A stretch of DNA of 63,518 bases from JBFKMV01 sp041629655 (GTDB lineage Bacteria > Acidobacteriota > Polarisedimenticolia > Polarisedimenticolales > Polarisedimenticolaceae): assembly GCA_041629655.1 (NCBI GenBank), contig JBFKMV010000003.1:1-63518 (forward strand). The letters run 5' to 3'. Every line of letters begins with the position of its first letter. Position 1 is the stretch's first letter. Below, piece by piece: positions 8,429-16,306 of the stretch. The notes beneath the pieces were generated by a model, which made no database searches, had not been told where the DNA came from, and saw nothing but the letters and a program-made list of their open reading frames with translations. The translations under genes and the position numbers were made by a program.

Positions 8429-8499
8429 ACGGTTCTCGCCCTCCGGGCTCGACAGCGGGACGGAGCGTGAGGGATGATACGCGGAAAGGAGACACTCTC

Positions 8500-9405
8500 A
8501 TGGGCATACGGCGGTCGATCGTTTCGAGTCTGTTTTGTATGCTGCTCGTCGTCGCGCCGGCGGCGGCGCAGCAGGACCGTTTCGCGAGCGTGCAGATCGA
8601 GGCCACGCACGTCGCGGGCAACGTCTGGATGTTGACCGGCGCCGGCGGCAACATCGGCGCCTCGGTCGGCGAGGACGGGATCCTGATCGTCGACGATCAG
8701 TTCGCGCCGCTGGCCGACAAGATCAGTGCCGCGCTGGGGAAGCTCGGGCCGGGCAAGCTCCGCTTCGTGGTCAACACCCACTTCCACGGCGACCACACCG
8801 GCGGCAACCCCGAGTTCGGCCCCGAAGCGACGATCGTCGCCCACGAGAACGTGCGCAAGCGCCTGGCGACGCCCCAGGATCGTGGCGGCGGCTCCAGCGG
8901 GCCGATGGCCGACGAAGGCTTGCCCGTGATCACCTTCGGCGACCGGCTGACCGTGCACTGGAACGGGGAGGAGATCCGGGTGATCCACTTTCCCGAGGGT
9001 CACACCGACGGCGACAGTGTAATCTTCTTCACCCGATCGAACGTGGTTCACCTGGGCGACGACTTCTTTTCCGGCCGCTTTCCGTTCGTGGACCTCGGAA
9101 GCGGCGGCAGCGTTCAGGGATTGACGCGCAACATCGAGCGCCTGCTGGCGGAGCTTCCGGCGGACGCCAAGCTGATTCCGGGCCACGGGCCGCTGTCGGG
9201 GGTGGAGGATCTCAGGACCTACCACGACATGCTGGTCCGGACGACCGAGATCGTGCGCAAGCGGATCGCCGAGGGCCAGACCCTCGAGCAGATCAAACAG
9301 GCCGGTCTCCCCGAGGAATGGGCGGGCTGGAGCTGGGGCTTCATCGGCACCGAGCGCTGGCTGGAGACGCTCCACCGGGCCCTGACCGGGGGCCCCGGCG
9401 AATAA
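8500..9405 (+). CDS. Secreted MBL-fold metallo-hydrolase
   Basis: A 301-residue protein with a signal peptide (residues 1-24, ending AAAQQ), so it is periplasmic. The metallo-beta-lactamase zinc motif THFHGDHTGG supplies His94, His96, Asp98 and His99. Later ligands are in PEGHTDGDS and LIPGHGPL, with the bridging Asp in LGDDFFSG. It belongs to the subgroup of cyclase/SoxH-like or quinoprotein-relay hydrolases, and the substrate is unknown. AAAGGAG at 8485-8491 precedes the ATG at 8500. It is divergent from the SNF2 gene. Confidence 0.88.
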   Translation: MGIRRSIVSSLFCMLLVVAPAAAQQDRFASVQIEATHVAGNVWMLTGAGGNIGASVGEDGILIVDDQFAPLADKISAALGKLGPGKLRFVVNTHFHGDHTGGNPEFGPEATIVAHENVRKRLATPQDRGGGSSGPMADEGLPVITFGDRLTVHWNGEEIRVIHFPEGHTDGDSVIFFTRSNVVHLGDDFFSGRFPFVDLGSGGSVQGLTRNIERLLAELPADAKLIPGHGPLSGVEDLRTYHDMLVRTTEIVRKRIAEGQTLEQIKQAGLPEEWAGWSWGFIGTERWLETLHRALTGGPGE

Positions 9406-9430
9406 ATCCGACCCTCGCGGGTACCCCCCG

Positions 9431-10057
9431 ATGAACGGCGGGGTCGAGGCCGCCGGCGGAGGGTCCGCGGTGGAATTGACCTTGGCCCAGCCGATCCAGG
9501 CGCAGACGGACGAGCAGGAACTGGTCCGGCTCGCCCGCGACGGGGACCGCGACGCGTTCTCGCGCCTGGTGGAGCGCTACATGCGGCGCGCCTACTACGT
9601 CGCCCTGGGTTTGGTCGGCTCCCACGAGGACGCCCTGGACCTGTCCCAGGAGGCGTTCGCGCGGGCGTACCGCGCGCGGCGCCGGCTGGATCCCCGCTTG
9701 CCGTTCTACGCCTGGCTGTACCAGATCGTCCGCCGCCTGTGCTTCAACTTCAACCGCGACCGCAAGCTGCGCCGGACCCGGCTGGAGGAGGCCAGCCACT
9801 GGCTGGTCGAGCAGGCCTCGGCGCGCGCCGGCCGCGACCCGGCCGAGCAGGCCGAGCGCGCCGAGCGGATCCGGCGGGTGCGCGCGGCGATCGAGGGGCT
9901 GGGCGACCGGGACCGCGAGATCCTGGTGCTGAAGGAATTCGAGGGGTTGCGCTACCGCGAGATCGCCGCGCTGCTCGGGATCCCGATCGGCACGGTGATG
10001 TCCAGGCTCTACTCGGCCCGGCGCCGTCTGGCCGAGGCGATGGAGGAAGACCGGTGA
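9431..10057 (+). CDS. ECF-type RNA polymerase sigma factor
   Basis: A 208-residue sigma-70 family protein of group 4. Region 2 spans about residues 30-100 and includes DAFSRLVERYMRRAYYVAL, DALDLSQEAFARAYRA and FYAWLYQIVRRLCFNF. Region 4 (about 148-200) is a helix-turn-helix with LGDRDREILVLKEFEGLRYREIAALLGIPIGTVMSRL-type spacing. There is no region 1 or 3. The next gene overlaps by 4 nt (GTGA) and encodes a membrane protein in the usual anti-sigma position, so this sigma factor is likely held inactive at the membrane. Its targets cannot be inferred. Confidence 0.93.
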   Translation: MNGGVEAAGGGSAVELTLAQPIQAQTDEQELVRLARDGDRDAFSRLVERYMRRAYYVALGLVGSHEDALDLSQEAFARAYRARRRLDPRLPFYAWLYQIVRRLCFNFNRDRKLRRTRLEEASHWLVEQASARAGRDPAEQAERAERIRRVRAAIEGLGDRDREILVLKEFEGLRYREIAALLGIPIGTVMSRLYSARRRLAEAMEEDR

Positions 10058-10518
10058 GCGGTGAGGACCGTCAAGACCGGGAGCGGAGCCGTCACCTGTT
10101 GATGGCGGAGCTGGACGGCGAGCTGACGCCGCAGGAACGCGGGGAACTGGAGCGGGCACTGGCGGCCGACGCCGAGCTGCGGGCCGAGCGCGCGCGGCTC
10201 CACGAGCTGAAGGAGGTCACGGGGGCGATGAAGCTGAAGGAGCCGCCGGAGGAGATCTGGGAGGGCTACTGGGTCTCGGTCTACAACCGCGCCGAGCGCG
10301 GGCTGGGCTGGGTGCTGCTGTCGCTGGGCGCCGTGGTGTTGCTGCTCTACGGCTCGTGGCACGCGGTGTGGGCGCTGCTCGACGACCCGGCGCTTCCGTT
10401 GCCGATCAAGCTCGCGATCTTCGGCGTCGCCGCGGGCGGCCTGATCCTGCTGTTCTCGGTCGGGCGGGAGAAGCTGTTCACGCGCCTGCGCGATCCGTAC
10501 AAGGAGATCCAGCGATGA
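10054..10518 (+). CDS. Membrane anti-sigma factor candidate
   Basis: A 154-residue protein. The N-terminal cytosolic part (SRHLLMAELDGELTPQERGE and the following Leu/Glu/Arg-rich helix) resembles the anti-sigma domain pattern of zinc-less ZAS-like proteins; the usual H-x3-C-x2-C is absent. Two transmembrane helices follow, about residues 86-108 and 122-142, then a short basic cytosolic tail. The GTG start overlaps the sigma gene stop, and its own stop overlaps the next ATG. Position and topology give the role; binding to the neighbouring sigma factor is inferred. Confidence 0.7.
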   Translation: MSGEDRQDRERSRHLLMAELDGELTPQERGELERALAADAELRAERARLHELKEVTGAMKLKEPPEEIWEGYWVSVYNRAERGLGWVLLSLGAVVLLLYGSWHAVWALLDDPALPLPIKLAIFGVAAGGLILLFSVGREKLFTRLRDPYKEIQR

Positions 10519-10835
10519 TCGTCACTCCGGGCAGCTCGATCGCGGGCCACCGCATCGTCAAGACGTTGGGGCTGGTCCGCGGCAACACGATCCGCGCGCG
10601 GCACCTGGGCAAGGACATCCTGGCCGGCCTGAAGAACCTGGTCGGCGGGGAGATCGAGGAGTACACCAAGATGCTCGCCGAGGCGCGGGAGCAGGCGCTG
10701 GACCGGATGCTGACCGAGGCCAAGGGGCTCGGCGCGAACGCGATCGTCGACGTGCGGTTCTCGACGTCCTACATCATGGGCATGGCTTCGGAGATCATGG
10801 CCTACGGCAACGCCGTCGTCATCGAGATGGATTGA
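10515..10835 (+). CDS. YbjQ/UPF0145 family protein
   Basis: A 106-residue protein of the YbjQ family (heavy-metal-binding domain fold). Family features are the start MIVTPGSSIAGHRIVKTLGLVRGNTI, the central ARHLGKDILAGLKNLVGGEIEEYTK and GLGANAIVDVRFSTS. These small proteins form pentameric rings and have no firm function. It overlaps the anti-sigma gene by 4 nt, so it belongs to the sigma operon. Its 3' end overlaps the end of the convergent gene at 10819-11364 by 17 nt. Confidence 0.9.
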   Translation: MIVTPGSSIAGHRIVKTLGLVRGNTIRARHLGKDILAGLKNLVGGEIEEYTKMLAEAREQALDRMLTEAKGLGANAIVDVRFSTSYIMGMASEIMAYGNAVVIEMD

Positions 10836-11364
10836 GGCGACCGCCCGCGCGCCGGTCGAGCAGCGGGCGGACCGCTTTCCAGGTCTCCGGGTCCATCGCG
10901 ACCAGGGACAACAGGTACAGCTCGACGTCCGGGGCGGGAAAGCCGGCATCGATGCGCTCGACCGCCTCGCGCAGACGGCCGGGATCGGGCGGGTCGGGAC
11001 GATGGCCCTCTTCGATCAGACCGTCTTGATGGGGAATTCCGAGATGATCCAGGAACACCGACAGCATCGGCCGCCGGTAGCCGAGGTGCAGCGCGATCAG
11101 CAGGTCGGCGGCCAGCCCGTCGTCGGGGTGCAGCGCGCGCACGGCGTACGCGGCGCGCTTGTCCAGCGGCAGCTTCTGGATCATCGCCGGACGGAACTTG
11201 AGCGCTCCGGCGATCGCGTGGGTCAGCTCGGCGCGCAGCTTGGGTTCGTCCCAGCGTTTGTCGAACACGGCCAGCGCGGCGAGCCGGCGCAACTCGGCAT
11301 CCATCGATTCCCACAGCCCGGACGGCGTGAGCCGGTCCAGCGGCAAGCGTGCGGCAAGCGACAT
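10819..11364 (-). CDS. Hypothetical cytosolic protein
   Basis: A 181-residue protein without signal peptide or membrane segment. It is alpha-helical in appearance, with motifs such as FDKRWDEPKLRAELTHAIAG and LLIALHLGYRRPMLSVFLDHL. I do not recognise a family. The start is the ATG at 11364 (MSLAARLPLDRL); possible -10 sequences lie just upstream on the minus strand (TAGACT in GTTGTAGACTCGC). It is convergent with the YbjQ gene and divergent from the zinc-ribbon gene. Confidence 0.65.
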   Translation of the reverse strand: MSLAARLPLDRLTPSGLWESMDAELRRLAALAVFDKRWDEPKLRAELTHAIAGALKFRPAMIQKLPLDKRAAYAVRALHPDDGLAADLLIALHLGYRRPMLSVFLDHLGIPHQDGLIEEGHRPDPPDPGRLREAVERIDAGFPAPDVELYLLSLVAMDPETWKAVRPLLDRRAGGRLNPSR

Positions 11365-11416
11365 GACGGCCGCGAGTCTACAACGGAATCTGCTTTTCGT
11401 CGCGATGCGGGCGGAC

Positions 11417-11422
11417 TAGACT
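11417..11422 (+). promoter_or_regulatory. Possible -10 element TAGACT with a leaderless start downstream
   Basis: TAGACT ends 7 nt before the ATG at 11430. A transcript starting at the normal distance from a -10 element would begin at the start codon itself. No Shine-Dalgarno sequence is present. This is suggestive of a leaderless mRNA, not proof. Confidence 0.3.
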
Positions 11423-11429
11423 TCCCGTG

Positions 11430-11840
11430 ATGTGCCCGATCTGCCGGCAGCCGATGGTGGCCTTCGAGCTGGAAGGCGTCGAGATCGATCGTTGCCTCGC
11501 CTGTGAGGGCACCTGGCTCGACGCCGGCGAGCTGGAGCTGATCGTCGAGCTGTCGGGCGTGCCGACCGGCGAGCTGACCGCGGCGATCGAGGGGCTGGAG
11601 GAACAGCAGCGGACCCGGCGGCGCTGCCCGCGCTGTCCGCGGCGGCTGCGCCGGGTGCAGATCGGCAAGCGCGACGAGATCGAGCTGGACCATTGCCCCA
11701 ACCGCTGCGGGCTGTGGTTCGACCGCGGCGAGCTGGCGGCGGTGATCGATTCCTATGCGGAGGGCGAGAAGGGGGCCGTGGCGCACTTCTTCGCCGACCT
11801 GTACCGACACGAGTACGACTCGAACGAGAAGGGAGACTGA
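11430..11840 (+). CDS. Double zinc-ribbon (zf-TFIIB-like) protein
   Basis: A 136-residue protein with two zf-TFIIB-type units. The first is CPICRQP...CLACEGTWLDAGELEL and the second CPRCPRR...HCPNRCGLWFDRGELAAV. The pattern C-P-x-C, about 20 residues, C-x2-C-x-G-x-W-x-D-x-G-E-L is diagnostic. Proteins of this family have no assigned activity but often sit beside LemA and membrane proteases. An alternative GTG start is 3 nt upstream. The gene ends 1 nt before lemA, so they are one operon. The C-terminal tail is acidic and contains HFFADLYRHEYDSNEKG. Confidence 0.85.
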   Translation: MCPICRQPMVAFELEGVEIDRCLACEGTWLDAGELELIVELSGVPTGELTAAIEGLEEQQRTRRRCPRCPRRLRRVQIGKRDEIELDHCPNRCGLWFDRGELAAVIDSYAEGEKGAVAHFFADLYRHEYDSNEKGD

Positions 11841-11841
11841 G

Positions 11842-12396
11842 ATGATTCCGATGCTTGTCTTGCTGGTGCTGGCGGTCGACCTCGTGCTGTGGGTCGCCGG
11901 CATGTACAACGGACTGGTGCGGCTCAAGAACCAGGTCAAGAACGCCTGGTCGCAGATCGACGTGCAGCTCAAGCGCCGCCACGACCTGATCCCGAACCTG
12001 GTCGAGACGGTCAAGGGCTACGCGGGCCACGAGAAGACCACGCTGGAAAACGTGGTCAAGGCCCGCGCCGCCGCGGTCTCGGCGACGGGGGTCGAGCAGC
12101 AGGCCAAGGCCGAGGGCGAGCTGAGCAGCGCGCTGGGCCGGCTGATGGTCGTGGTCGAGCAGTACCCCGACCTCAAGGCCAACCAGAACTTCCTGGCGCT
12201 GCAGGAGGAACTGACCTCGACCGAGAACAAGATCGGCTTCGCCCGGCAGTTCTACAACGACTCGGTGATGACCTACAACACGCGCGTCGAGAGCTTCCCG
12301 ACCAACATCGTCGCCGGCATGTTCAGCTTCACCCAGGACGCGTTCTTCGAGATCGAGGTCGAGGCCGAGCGCGAGGCGCCCAAGGTCAAGTTCTGA
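11842..12396 (+). CDS. lemA: LemA family membrane protein
   Basis: A 184-residue protein with an N-terminal membrane anchor (residues 3-20) and a cytosolic or periplasmic helical bundle. The family signature is complete: YNGLVRLKNQVKNAWSQIDVQLKRRHDLIPNLV, then ENVVKARAAA, AEGELSSALGRLMVVVEQYPDLKANQNF and ENKIGFARQFYND. LemA function is unsettled; it is repeatedly found next to M48 HtpX-like or TPM-domain proteins, as here. Start ATG at 11842 is preceded by GAGAAGGGAG. It is the middle gene of the zinc-ribbon/LemA/M48 operon. Confidence 0.95.
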   Translation: MIPMLVLLVLAVDLVLWVAGMYNGLVRLKNQVKNAWSQIDVQLKRRHDLIPNLVETVKGYAGHEKTTLENVVKARAAAVSATGVEQQAKAEGELSSALGRLMVVVEQYPDLKANQNFLALQEELTSTENKIGFARQFYNDSVMTYNTRVESFPTNIVAGMFSFTQDAFFEIEVEAEREAPKVKF

Positions 12397-12415
12397 CGCT
12401 CCGGCCCGCGCCGCC

Positions 12416-13804
12416 ATGTGGGAAGCGATACGAGCCAACCAGCGCCGCTCGCGGCTGTTGATCGGCCTGATGGGGTCGATCCTGGCCGCGCTCGGCGCGT
12501 TGATGGGGGCCTTCTACGCCGGCCCGGAGGCCGCGGCGGCGGGAGCCCTGGCGGCGCTCGTGGTGTGGCTGGTGATGCTGCTGGCTGCGCTCGGCGGCGG
12601 CGAGCGGCTGCTGCTGGCGGGCAGCCGCGCGCGCAAGGTCGAAAAGCAGCAGGCGCCCCGGCTGTGGAACGTGGTCGAGGAGATGACCATCGCGTCGGGC
12701 CTGGGCAAGATGCCCGCGGTCTACGTGATCGACGACGACATGCCCAACGCGTTCGCCGCCGGCCGGAGCCACGACACCGCGTGCGTGGCGGTGACGTCGG
12801 GCCTGCTGCGCCGGCTGAATCGCGACGAGCTGCAGGGCGTGATCGCCCACGAGATCGCGCACATCAAGAACCTCGACGTGCGGTTCCTGACGATCGCCGC
12901 GGTGATGGTCGGCAGCGTCGCGATCATCTCCGACGTGTTCTTCCGCTCGCTGTGGTTCGGGGGCGGGCGCAAGCGCGACGTGCGGGGCGGCGGCGGGCAG
13001 GCCCAGGCGATCATCGCGATCGTCACGGTCGTGGTGGCGATCCTGGCGCCGATCTGCACGCAGCTGCTGTACTACGCGGTCTCGCGCCGCCGCGAGTACC
13101 TGGCCGATGCCTCCGGCGCCCGGTTCACGCGGTATCCCGAGGGGCTGGCGTCCGCGCTGGAGAAGATCACGACCGACTTGCGCCCGGGCAAGGGCGTGAT
13201 GCGGGTGCTGGCGCCGATGTACATCGTCAACCCGTTGCAGCTGCGGGGGGCGGTCGGGCTGTTCTCGACGCACCCGCCGACGCACAAGCGGGTCGAGATC
13301 CTGCGCGCGATGGGCGGGATGGCCGGCTGGGTCGACTACGAGCGCGCCTTCAAGCAGGTGATGGGCCAGGACGCGAAGTGCCTCGATTCGCAGACGCTGG
13401 GCGCCGAGGGCAGCGTCGCCGCGCGGGCGGCGCAGCCGGAGCCCGAGCCCCGGCAGGCGGCGGTGGAGCGGGCCAAGGAGGTCCACGAGCTGCTCGACCG
13501 CATGGTCAACTTCCTGTTCCTGACCTGCGTGTGCGGCGTCCAGATCCGGGTCCCGCCCGGCGTGACGCGGGACGCGGTGCGCTGCCCGCGCTGCGGGCGC
13601 GAGCACGCGCTGCCGCGCGAGGAAACCGAGCGGCAGCAACCGGCGCCGGCCGACGAGACGCCGCAGTCCTACCGCCGGCAGGGCGAGGGCTGGGAGACGT
13701 TCCCGTGCCGTTGCGGCCAAAACGTCGAGCTGAGCCCGGGATTCCGCGGCGACGCGGTGCGCTGCAAGGCCTGCCGGCGCAGGATCGAGATCCGGAGCGC
13801 GTAG
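12416..13804 (+). CDS. M48 family membrane metallopeptidase with duplicated C-terminal zinc ribbon
   Basis: A 462-residue HtpX/BepA-like zinc protease. Membrane segments lie at about 14-34, 42-62, 155-175 and 198-220. The active site is HEIAH (145-149), and the third ligand is Glu in RRREYLADASGARF (about 227). After the protease domain (to about 320) comes a linker and two copies of a C-x-C-G-x16-C-x2-C ribbon, at 371-393 and 431-453, both with DAVRC before the second Cys pair. The fused ribbons are unusual for M48 and probably bind zinc or a partner. It lies downstream of lemA, which suggests a joint membrane quality-control role; this is inference from context. Confidence 0.9.
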   Translation: MWEAIRANQRRSRLLIGLMGSILAALGALMGAFYAGPEAAAAGALAALVVWLVMLLAALGGGERLLLAGSRARKVEKQQAPRLWNVVEEMTIASGLGKMPAVYVIDDDMPNAFAAGRSHDTACVAVTSGLLRRLNRDELQGVIAHEIAHIKNLDVRFLTIAAVMVGSVAIISDVFFRSLWFGGGRKRDVRGGGGQAQAIIAIVTVVVAILAPICTQLLYYAVSRRREYLADASGARFTRYPEGLASALEKITTDLRPGKGVMRVLAPMYIVNPLQLRGAVGLFSTHPPTHKRVEILRAMGGMAGWVDYERAFKQVMGQDAKCLDSQTLGAEGSVAARAAQPEPEPRQAAVERAKEVHELLDRMVNFLFLTCVCGVQIRVPPGVTRDAVRCPRCGREHALPREETERQQPAPADETPQSYRRQGEGWETFPCRCGQNVELSPGFRGDAVRCKACRRRIEIRSA

Positions 13805-13818
13805 GCGTCCGCGCCTAC
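13801..13818. terminator. Palindrome between convergent genes, possible bidirectional terminator
   Basis: GTAGGCG (13801-13807) and CGCCTAC (13812-13818) form a perfect 7-bp stem with a TCCG loop. The left arm contains the TAG of the M48 gene and the right arm the TAG of the convergent caspase gene. There is no T-run, so factor-independent termination is uncertain. Confidence 0.4.
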
Positions 13819-15632
13819 TGGTCCTTCAGCTCCGCGAGCCGTTGCGCCGCCCAGGCGTGCCCCAGCGCGGCCGCCTTGCGGTACCAGTCGCGGGCCTGCT
13901 CGAGGTCCCGCGGCACGCCTTGTCCGTTCTCGTACATCGCGCCAAGGCCGGTCATCGCGTTGGCGTCGCCGCCGTCGGCCGCCTTGCGGAACCACTGCTC
14001 GGCCTGGAACACGTCCTGGCGGACACCCTCGCCGCGCAGGTACAGCATCCCGAGACTCACCATCGCCGCGGCGTTGCCGGCCTCGGCGCCCTTGCGGTAC
14101 CAGCGGTGCGCCTGACGCAGCTCCTTCGGTACGCCGCGGCCGATCTGGTACAGGTGTCCGAGACCGGTCATCGCGGACGAGACGCCGGCCTCGGCGGCGT
14201 CGCGGTACAGCCGCGCCGCCTGGTCGTAGCTCTGCTCCACGCCGCGGCCCTCCTCGTACAGCACGGCCAGGCTGGCCATCGCCGGCGCGACGCCGGCGTC
14301 CGCCGCGCGCCGCAGCCACGCCGCGGCCTGCGGCAGGTCGGGCGCCACGCCGTGACCCTGGGCGTACATGATGCCGAGGTTGTACATCGCGGTTCCGTTG
14401 CCGGCTGCCGCGCTCTTGGACAGCCAGGCCACGGCCTGATCCAGGTCCTGCTGCACGCCCTGGCCCGCCGCGTACATCATGCCCAGCCGCAGCATCGCCT
14501 CCGGGTTGCCCTGCGCGGCACCGCTCTGGAACGCCGTCGAGGCCGAGCCGTAGTCCTGCGTCTGGAGCTTCTTGCGGCCTTCCAGGACGGCCTTCTCGGA
14601 CTCCACGCCGTAGGCCGTCTTGCGCTCGGGCTTCCAGTCCGGCAGCACCTCGCTCTCGACCTGCCGCCGCCGGTCGAGGAAGAAGAAGCTGCCGCGGCTG
14701 CCGTGCTTGGAGATGTCGCCGGCCTGCGGGTTCTGGCGCTGGTCGGTGAAGATCTGGATCTCCTGGCGCAGGTACGTCGCCAGCTCGTCGACCACGATCA
14801 TGCCGTCGCCCGAGCGGCCGTCGTCGCGCTTCGGGAACAGGTCGGCGCGGCCGTCCAGCCCGGCGAACAGCTTCTCGAAGAAGATGCTGCCGCTGCCGAT
14901 CTCGGGATCGTGCCAGGTCAGCTCGCCGCTGCCGCCGGCGGTGATCACGTGGGCCCCCGCGTGCTCGGGCAGGTACTGCCGCCCGCCGAAGCTGCGCTTG
15001 ACGAAGTTGCCGCTGTAGCAGGCGTTGATCAGGCCCAGCACGTGGTGGCCCTTCTCGACCACCTCGTCGAACAGCACCCGCACGATCTTGAGCGAGATGC
15101 TGTTGTCCTTGTCACCCAGGCTGCGCGCGGTGTGCTTGAGCAGGTAGCCGGTGGCCTCGTCGCTCATCCCGTGCCCGCTGTACGCGAACAGGAAGCGCGA
15201 GCGCGGGAACTTCTCGAGCCGCCGCGGGAAGTAGGTCTGCAGGAAGAACTGCAGGTTCTCGTAGTTCATGTCGCGGTTTTCGAGCACCACGATCTCGTCG
15301 AAGAACTCGTACCGCTGGAGATACTCGCGCAGCTTGCGCAGGTCCTCGGCGGCCGGCTTGAGCTCGCGGTCGGTGATCGGCATGTTGGGGTACTGCGAGA
15401 CCCCGGCGATCAGCGCGAAGCTGCGGCCCGCGTCCTGGCCCGTGAAGCCGATCAGGTTGAGCGACTTCTCGAGCATCGAGCGGCGGTCCACGTAGTGGAC
15501 GAAGAACCGCTTGTACTCGGCGGGGACGTCCGGCTCGGCCGCGGCCGGCGCCGGCCCGGCGGCCGCGCTACTCAGCAGCAGCAGCAGCAGCGCCGGTCGC
15601 GTCACCCTGTGTCGTGAGCTGCGTCCTTGCAT
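13815..15632 (-). CDS. Secreted caspase-like (peptidase C14) protein with Sel1 repeats
   Basis: A 605-residue protein. A signal peptide with a six-leucine core (residues 11-32) exports it. The caspase-hemoglobinase domain spans about 60-320: FALIAGVSQYP (strand 1), RFLFAYSGHG with catalytic His154, and VLGLINACYSG with catalytic Cys205. From 372 there are Sel1 repeats of exactly 36 residues (starts at 372, 408, 444, 480, 516 and 552) plus a half repeat at 588, each with A-x-x-x-LG-x-x-Y-x-x-G-x-GV. Sel1 repeats bind proteins or peptidoglycan-linked partners. The catalytic dyad looks intact. The gene start lies inside the 3' end of the upstream membrane-protein gene (65-nt overlap). A GTG at 15605 is an alternative start. 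Confidence 0.9.
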   Translation of the reverse strand: MQGRSSRHRVTRPALLLLLLSSAAAGPAPAAAEPDVPAEYKRFFVHYVDRRSMLEKSLNLIGFTGQDAGRSFALIAGVSQYPNMPITDRELKPAAEDLRKLREYLQRYEFFDEIVVLENRDMNYENLQFFLQTYFPRRLEKFPRSRFLFAYSGHGMSDEATGYLLKHTARSLGDKDNSISLKIVRVLFDEVVEKGHHVLGLINACYSGNFVKRSFGGRQYLPEHAGAHVITAGGSGELTWHDPEIGSGSIFFEKLFAGLDGRADLFPKRDDGRSGDGMIVVDELATYLRQEIQIFTDQRQNPQAGDISKHGSRGSFFFLDRRRQVESEVLPDWKPERKTAYGVESEKAVLEGRKKLQTQDYGSASTAFQSGAAQGNPEAMLRLGMMYAAGQGVQQDLDQAVAWLSKSAAAGNGTAMYNLGIMYAQGHGVAPDLPQAAAWLRRAADAGVAPAMASLAVLYEEGRGVEQSYDQAARLYRDAAEAGVSSAMTGLGHLYQIGRGVPKELRQAHRWYRKGAEAGNAAAMVSLGMLYLRGEGVRQDVFQAEQWFRKAADGGDANAMTGLGAMYENGQGVPRDLEQARDWYRKAAALGHAWAAQRLAELKDQ

Positions 15633-16068
15633 GCTCGAGCACCACTCTCCAGAAGAAACCGTTCTGAAACGACAGCACGCCGAACGAGATGAGCTGGATC
15701 GACTCGACCTGCGAGGCTCCCTGCACCGAGCCGATCAGCGGCAGCAGCACCATCGGCGAGATGACCAGCGGCTTCAGGAACGCGCCCCACGAGAACGGGC
15801 CGCGCAGGTAGAACAGGTAGCGCGCGGCGATCCCGAGCACGGTGCACAGGAACATCACGCCGATCGCCACCACCGGCGAAACGCCCCCGAAGGCGGTCTT
15901 CGGCGTCGGGAAACCGGTCGTGACGCGCAACAGCAGGAACAGCACCGCGATCGCCGCGACCTGGATCAAGAACCGCTTGACCGCCCGCGTCAGCGCGAGC
16001 TCCACGATCACGATCAGGCCATACAGCCCCATGCACCACAGCAGCACGTTCGTGATGGTCTCGGACAT
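15568..16068 (-). CDS. Four-helix membrane protein, unknown function
   Basis: A 166-residue protein starting MSETITNVLLWCMGLYGLIV. Four hydrophobic segments are visible at about 8-30, 36-52, 66-92 and 105-121. No family is recognised. The C-terminus (GDATGAAAAAAE) overlaps the start of the caspase-Sel1 gene by 65 nt in another frame. The run of CAG/CTG triplets there encodes alanines in this gene and leucines of the signal peptide in the next. GAGGAG lies before the ATG at 16068, and a good promoter is at 16131-16159. The overlap suggests coupled expression with the caspase protein. Confidence 0.7.
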   Translation of the reverse strand: MSETITNVLLWCMGLYGLIVIVELALTRAVKRFLIQVAAIAVLFLLLRVTTGFPTPKTAFGGVSPVVAIGVMFLCTVLGIAARYLFYLRGPFSWGAFLKPLVISPMVLLPLIGSVQGASQVESIQLISFGVLSFQNGFFWRVVLEHARTQLTTQGDATGAAAAAAE

Positions 16069-16130
16069 CGTGCGGTCTCCTCGGGCGAGTGCGGTCGCGC
16101 GTTCCGCGCCGGCAGGTCCTGCTCCCGTCA

Positions 16131-16159
16131 AGCATAGGCCGGAGCGCCTCCCGACTCAA
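16131..16159 (-). promoter_or_regulatory. Sigma-70-type promoter for the membrane protein/caspase operon
   Basis: On the minus strand, TTGAGT (16159-16154) and TATGCT (16136-16131) are separated by 17 bp. Each matches four of six consensus positions. Transcription would start near 16125, giving a leader of about 57 nt to the ATG at 16068. Confidence 0.5.
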
Positions 16160-16192
16160 GCACCGGGGGGTCATTTCGTGTAGGCTCTCCCG

Positions 16193-16306
16193 GTGCAGGC
16201 CGTGGACCGCAAGACGATCGCGCGGTGGCGCCCCCACCGGCGGGACGAGGCCGACGCCGCGTTCCGCCACCCGGTCGGCGACCTGATGGTGCGCTGGCTG
16301 CCATGA
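16193..16306 (+). CDS. Possible small ORF, 37 codons, overlapping the next start
   Basis: GTG at 16193 opens a 37-codon frame with many basic residues (VDRKTIARWRPHRRDEADA) that ends in the TGA overlapping the ATG of the TPR gene (ATGA). A TAGGCT hexamer at 16181-16186 lies at -10 distance from the GTG, so the message could be leaderless. No family is recognised. It may equally be a chance frame in a leader. Confidence 0.25.
   Translation: MQAVDRKTIARWRPHRRDEADAAFRHPVGDLMVRWLP

Noticed and set aside
5667..8429. 920-codon open frame on the plus strand opposite the SNF2 ATPase gene
   Set aside because: It is antisense to a gene with complete helicase motifs, rich in Arg/His/Gln/Ala as expected for a shadow frame in high-GC DNA, and has no recognisable domain.
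15567..15592. CAG/CTG triplet run resembling a microsatellite
   Set aside because: It is coding in two overlapping genes (leucines of a signal peptide and alanines of a tail), so it is explained by protein sequence.
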